DNA from: Halioxenophilus sp033283405
GTDB lineage: Bacteria; Pseudomonadota; Gammaproteobacteria; Pseudomonadales; Cellvibrionaceae
Assembly (NCBI RefSeq): GCF_033283405.1
Contig: NZ_JAWMQR010000006.1
Span: forward strand, 62,001-126,000
DNA length: 64,000 nt
Direction: 5' to 3'
Shown: positions 61,682 through 64,000 of the stretch, piece by piece
Numbering within the stretch: the first letter of the stretch is position 1
Layout: each line of letters starts with the position of its first letter
Notes under the pieces: generated by a model
Databases searched by the model: none
Told to the model about the DNA's origin: nothing
What the model saw: only the letters and a program-made list of their open reading frames with translations
Made by a program: the position numbers and the translations under genes

Positions 61682-64000
61682 CTAGAAGTTGATGCGAACA
61701 CCGGCCAGGTAGCGGCGGCCGTAGCGCTCCACCTGGTTGGGGGTGGCACTGCTGCCCTGGTAACGCACATCGACGGCGTCGGTCAGGTTATTGGCATTGA
61801 GGTAGAAGCTCAACTCGGCACCGTAGATATCCATCGGCAGGGTGTAGCTGATGGCCAGGTCCATGCGCTCATTCTCATCCCAGTATTCAGCAAAGTCGCT
61901 GGACTCGGTGACCGTTAACCAGGCATCCCGGTATTGGTAGTTCAAGCGCACGGAAAGGCCGGCCACCTCGTAGAAGAGCGAGGCGTTGTAGACCATATCG
62001 GAGGTGCCGGGCAAGCTGAATTTTTGTCCCTCGCGAGTGGTGAATTCACTGTCAAGCAGGCTCAGGTTGCCGCTAAAGCCTAGGCCGGCCAAGGGGTTGT
62101 CGAACTCCAGGTGGAAGAGATCAGCGGCCTGGGTAATAACGTTGAATTCAACTCCGCTCAGCTCGCCATCTTTGCCGTTAACGGTGCCGACGAAGTCCCA
62201 GGTTTCGCCCGCCGCCGGAGCGTAGTAGATGCCTGGGTCAATGGTGGAGACCGCCTGGTAGATCACATTGTCGATGGTGCGATAGAAGGCGCCCACGGCC
62301 AGCAGAGAGCTGTCACCCAGGTACCACTCGTAGGCGATATCACTGCCCCAGGCCTGCTCCTCCTCCAGGGCCGGGTTGCCGCCGGTGATCGCTTCGTTGA
62401 TGACATCGACGGAGGCGGAGGCGCGCCACTCGTTGTAGGTGGGGCGGGTGATGCCGGAGGTCAGTGACAGGCGCAGCTTCTGGTCGTCGGCCACGTTGTA
62501 GTTCAAGTGCAGGCTGGGCAGTACGTTGGTGAAGTTGTCGCTGTAGTCGGCGTCCGGTCCGCTGGCGCTGTAGTCGGTGTACTCCACGCGCACGCCGTAG
62601 TTGAGGCTACCCCAGTCGAAATGGGTGGTGCTCATGGCGTAGACGGCGGTGATATCTTCGTCGATTGTCACCACTTGGTCGGCACCGACGCTACCTTTGA
62701 TGTCGGCACCGGTTGCGCGCCAGGCTGATAACACACCGGCATTGTCGTAGTAGGTGCCGCCCACGGTGTTGGTGAAGTCGGTCTCCCAGCTGCGGCCGGT
62801 GTTAAAGCTGTCGATATCCACTTCACTGGGGAAGCCGGTAACGGTAATCGCTAAGGCGTGGCCATCGGATTGACGCTGATCGCGCACCAGGCCCATCTGC
62901 ACACTGTGGTCGAGGCCGGCAAAGTTAACATCGCGGCTGGCGTCAAATTTAAACTGGTTTGACTCCACCGAGAGGCTGGAGGTGATGGGCAGGCCGATGG
63001 TGGCGGCGTAATTGACATCCGACAGCGCCATCTCGGTTTGGGTCATTGGCTGGTAGAGGAACAGCTTGGGGTTTTCCAGATTGCTGATGTCGTACTCAGC
63101 GGCGGCGGTGCCGTAAACACTGCGAACAATGGGCAAATACATATCGTACTCGGTTTCGGTGCGGCTCAGTCGGGCCTCCAGCAGCCAGTCGCCGGCCTGG
63201 TAGTCGAGGCCCAATGTTTTGGCGTCGGTGGAGTTGCTGTACTCGCCATCCTGCAGCATGCGCTGCACCTGAATAATGGGTTGGTAACCGCTGTTGCCGG
63301 GGGTGACATCGACAAAATCGCCCAGGCCAAAGACAAACTGGTTGCGGCGCTCGTGATCTTTGAATTCGCTGTAGAGGCTGGAGACAAACAGGCGGCTGGC
63401 GCCATCGTCGAAGCGGTATTCAAACTGGCCGCCGTAGGATTGGTTCTCACGCTTCACCTGGTAACTGCGGAAATCCATATCGAGGGGGATCAATCGGCCA
63501 TCGTCGGCCTGTTCGAGCTCGTATTCGCGGTTGTCGGTGAGCTGCTCGCGGCTGTCGTCCGAACCATAGAGCATTACGCCAAACTGTTCATCGGACCAGG
63601 AGGCACGCAGGCTGTTGCTCTCCACATCGCCACCGCCCAGATCCTGTTCGCCCCGGCCCATATTAACCGCCAGGCCCAGCCCCTCTTTGGCGAAGGGGTC
63701 GAAGGTTTCGATATTGATATAGCCGGCAATCGATTCGCCAGGCATGCTGGCCAGCACCGCTTTGTTGGCCTCAATGCGGCTGGTAATCACCGATGGGAAG
63801 CTGTCGAAGCGCGGTACCCGGCCATTTTCCGCCCCCGGCAGTTGCAGGCCATCAATGGCCAGTGAGGTGTAGCGGAAGGGGGCACCGCGGAAGTTCAGGT
63901 AGCGCGCCTGGCCCTGGTCACGCTCCACGGCGAGGCCCGGTACCCGCGCCAGGGAGTCGGCCAGGTTTTGGTCGGGGAAGCGGCCGATGGTGTCGGCGGA
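61682..64000 (-). CDS. TonB-dependent receptor, partial
   Basis: 773 codons are visible; the 5' end lies outside the window. The reading frame starts with the plug domain SADTIGRFPDQNLADSLARV, PGLAVERDQGQARYLNFRGA, and continues into the barrel, ending GRRYLAGVRINF with terminal Phe. This is the large Xanthomonas-type (TIGR01782-like) receptor that takes up carbohydrates or other large substrates through TonB energy. The substrate is not shown; the nearby phosphatase suggests a phosphorylated one. Confidence 0.95.
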   Translation of the reverse strand, partial: SADTIGRFPDQNLADSLARVPGLAVERDQGQARYLNFRGAPFRYTSLAIDGLQLPGAENGRVPRFDSFPSVITSRIEANKAVLASMPGESIAGYINIETFDPFAKEGLGLAVNMGRGEQDLGGGDVESNSLRASWSDEQFGVMLYGSDDSREQLTDNREYELEQADDGRLIPLDMDFRSYQVKRENQSYGGQFEYRFDDGASRLFVSSLYSEFKDHERRNQFVFGLGDFVDVTPGNSGYQPIIQVQRMLQDGEYSNSTDAKTLGLDYQAGDWLLEARLSRTETEYDMYLPIVRSVYGTAAAEYDISNLENPKLFLYQPMTQTEMALSDVNYAATIGLPITSSLSVESNQFKFDASRDVNFAGLDHSVQMGLVRDQRQSDGHALAITVTGFPSEVDIDSFNTGRSWETDFTNTVGGTYYDNAGVLSAWRATGADIKGSVGADQVVTIDEDITAVYAMSTTHFDWGSLNYGVRVEYTDYSASGPDADYSDNFTNVLPSLHLNYNVADDQKLRLSLTSGITRPTYNEWRASASVDVINEAITGGNPALEEEQAWGSDIAYEWYLGDSSLLAVGAFYRTIDNVIYQAVSTIDPGIYYAPAAGETWDFVGTVNGKDGELSGVEFNVITQAADLFHLEFDNPLAGLGFSGNLSLLDSEFTTREGQKFSLPGTSDMVYNASLFYEVAGLSVRLNYQYRDAWLTVTESSDFAEYWDENERMDLAISYTLPMDIYGAELSFYLNANNLTDAVDVRYQGSSATPNQVERYGRRYLAGVRINF

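Noticed and set aside
1..64000. tRNA, rRNA or CRISPR arrays
   Set aside because: No CCA-ending cloverleaf, rRNA core or regularly spaced repeats were noticed on reading both strands; a covariance-model scan would be decisive.

Overview
The window looks like core chromosome from a marine-type gammaproteobacterium, plausibly of the Cellvibrionales/Spongiibacteraceae kind. This is inferred from gene order and protein families, not from a 16S sequence. Conserved gammaproteobacterial blocks are present: pcm-DUF368-nlpD-rpoS, fdxA and mutS, pncC-recA-recX, dapE-dapD-nth-dapC-glnD-map, and rpsB-tsf-pyrH-frr-uppS-cdsA-dxr-rseP-bamA-skp-lpxD-fabZ-lpxA-lpxB-rnhB. No rRNA, tRNA, CRISPR array, prophage or transposase gene was seen.

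Layout. 1-8 kb: start of htpX (minus strand), a TfoX C-terminal-domain protein, an M15 peptidase, cysE, then pcm, a DUF368 carrier, nlpD, rpoS and trmO. 7.7-13.5 kb: fdxA and mutS on minus, then pncC, a consensus SOS box, recA and recX. 13.5-17.8 kb is an accessory segment: a TetR regulator preceded by three tandem 14-bp repeats, a short-chain dehydrogenase (SDR), a 2Fe-2S ferredoxin, a frameshifted SDR pseudogene and a flavin reductase. 17.8-28 kb, all minus: CBS protein, truncated hemoglobin, a six-cysteine exported protein overlapping a thioesterase, then lysine/diaminopimelate genes with nth, glnD and map. 28.4-44 kb, plus: translation, isoprenoid, phospholipid, outer-membrane assembly and lipid A genes, ending convergently with pabC.

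44.9-64 kb is more accessory: a DUF4397 lipoprotein, a DUF900-like hydrolase, a 1471-residue secreted subtilase, an SDR and a PaaG-type crotonase, an octaheme cytochrome c with HEAT-like and TPR repeats, a MITE-like element of about 265 bp beside a relict copy of the crotonase 3' end, a chemotaxis receptor, a lipoprotein tyrosine phosphatase and a TonB-dependent receptor that runs off the window.

How the genes work together. The 28-44 kb run couples ribosome factors and UMP kinase to making undecaprenyl phosphate, CDP-diacylglycerol and isoprenoid precursors, and then to beta-barrel assembly and the first steps of lipid A synthesis. The dap genes supply diaminopimelate for peptidoglycan and lysine, and glnD senses nitrogen. 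The accessory genes point to acyl-CoA/alcohol oxidation, protein degradation outside the cell, and uptake of large substrates through a TonB receptor. The most unusual observations are two EF-hand-like loops inserted in the BamA barrel, the MITE-like element, and a hairpin at the crotonase 3' end whose pairing is kept by compensatory changes in the relict copy.
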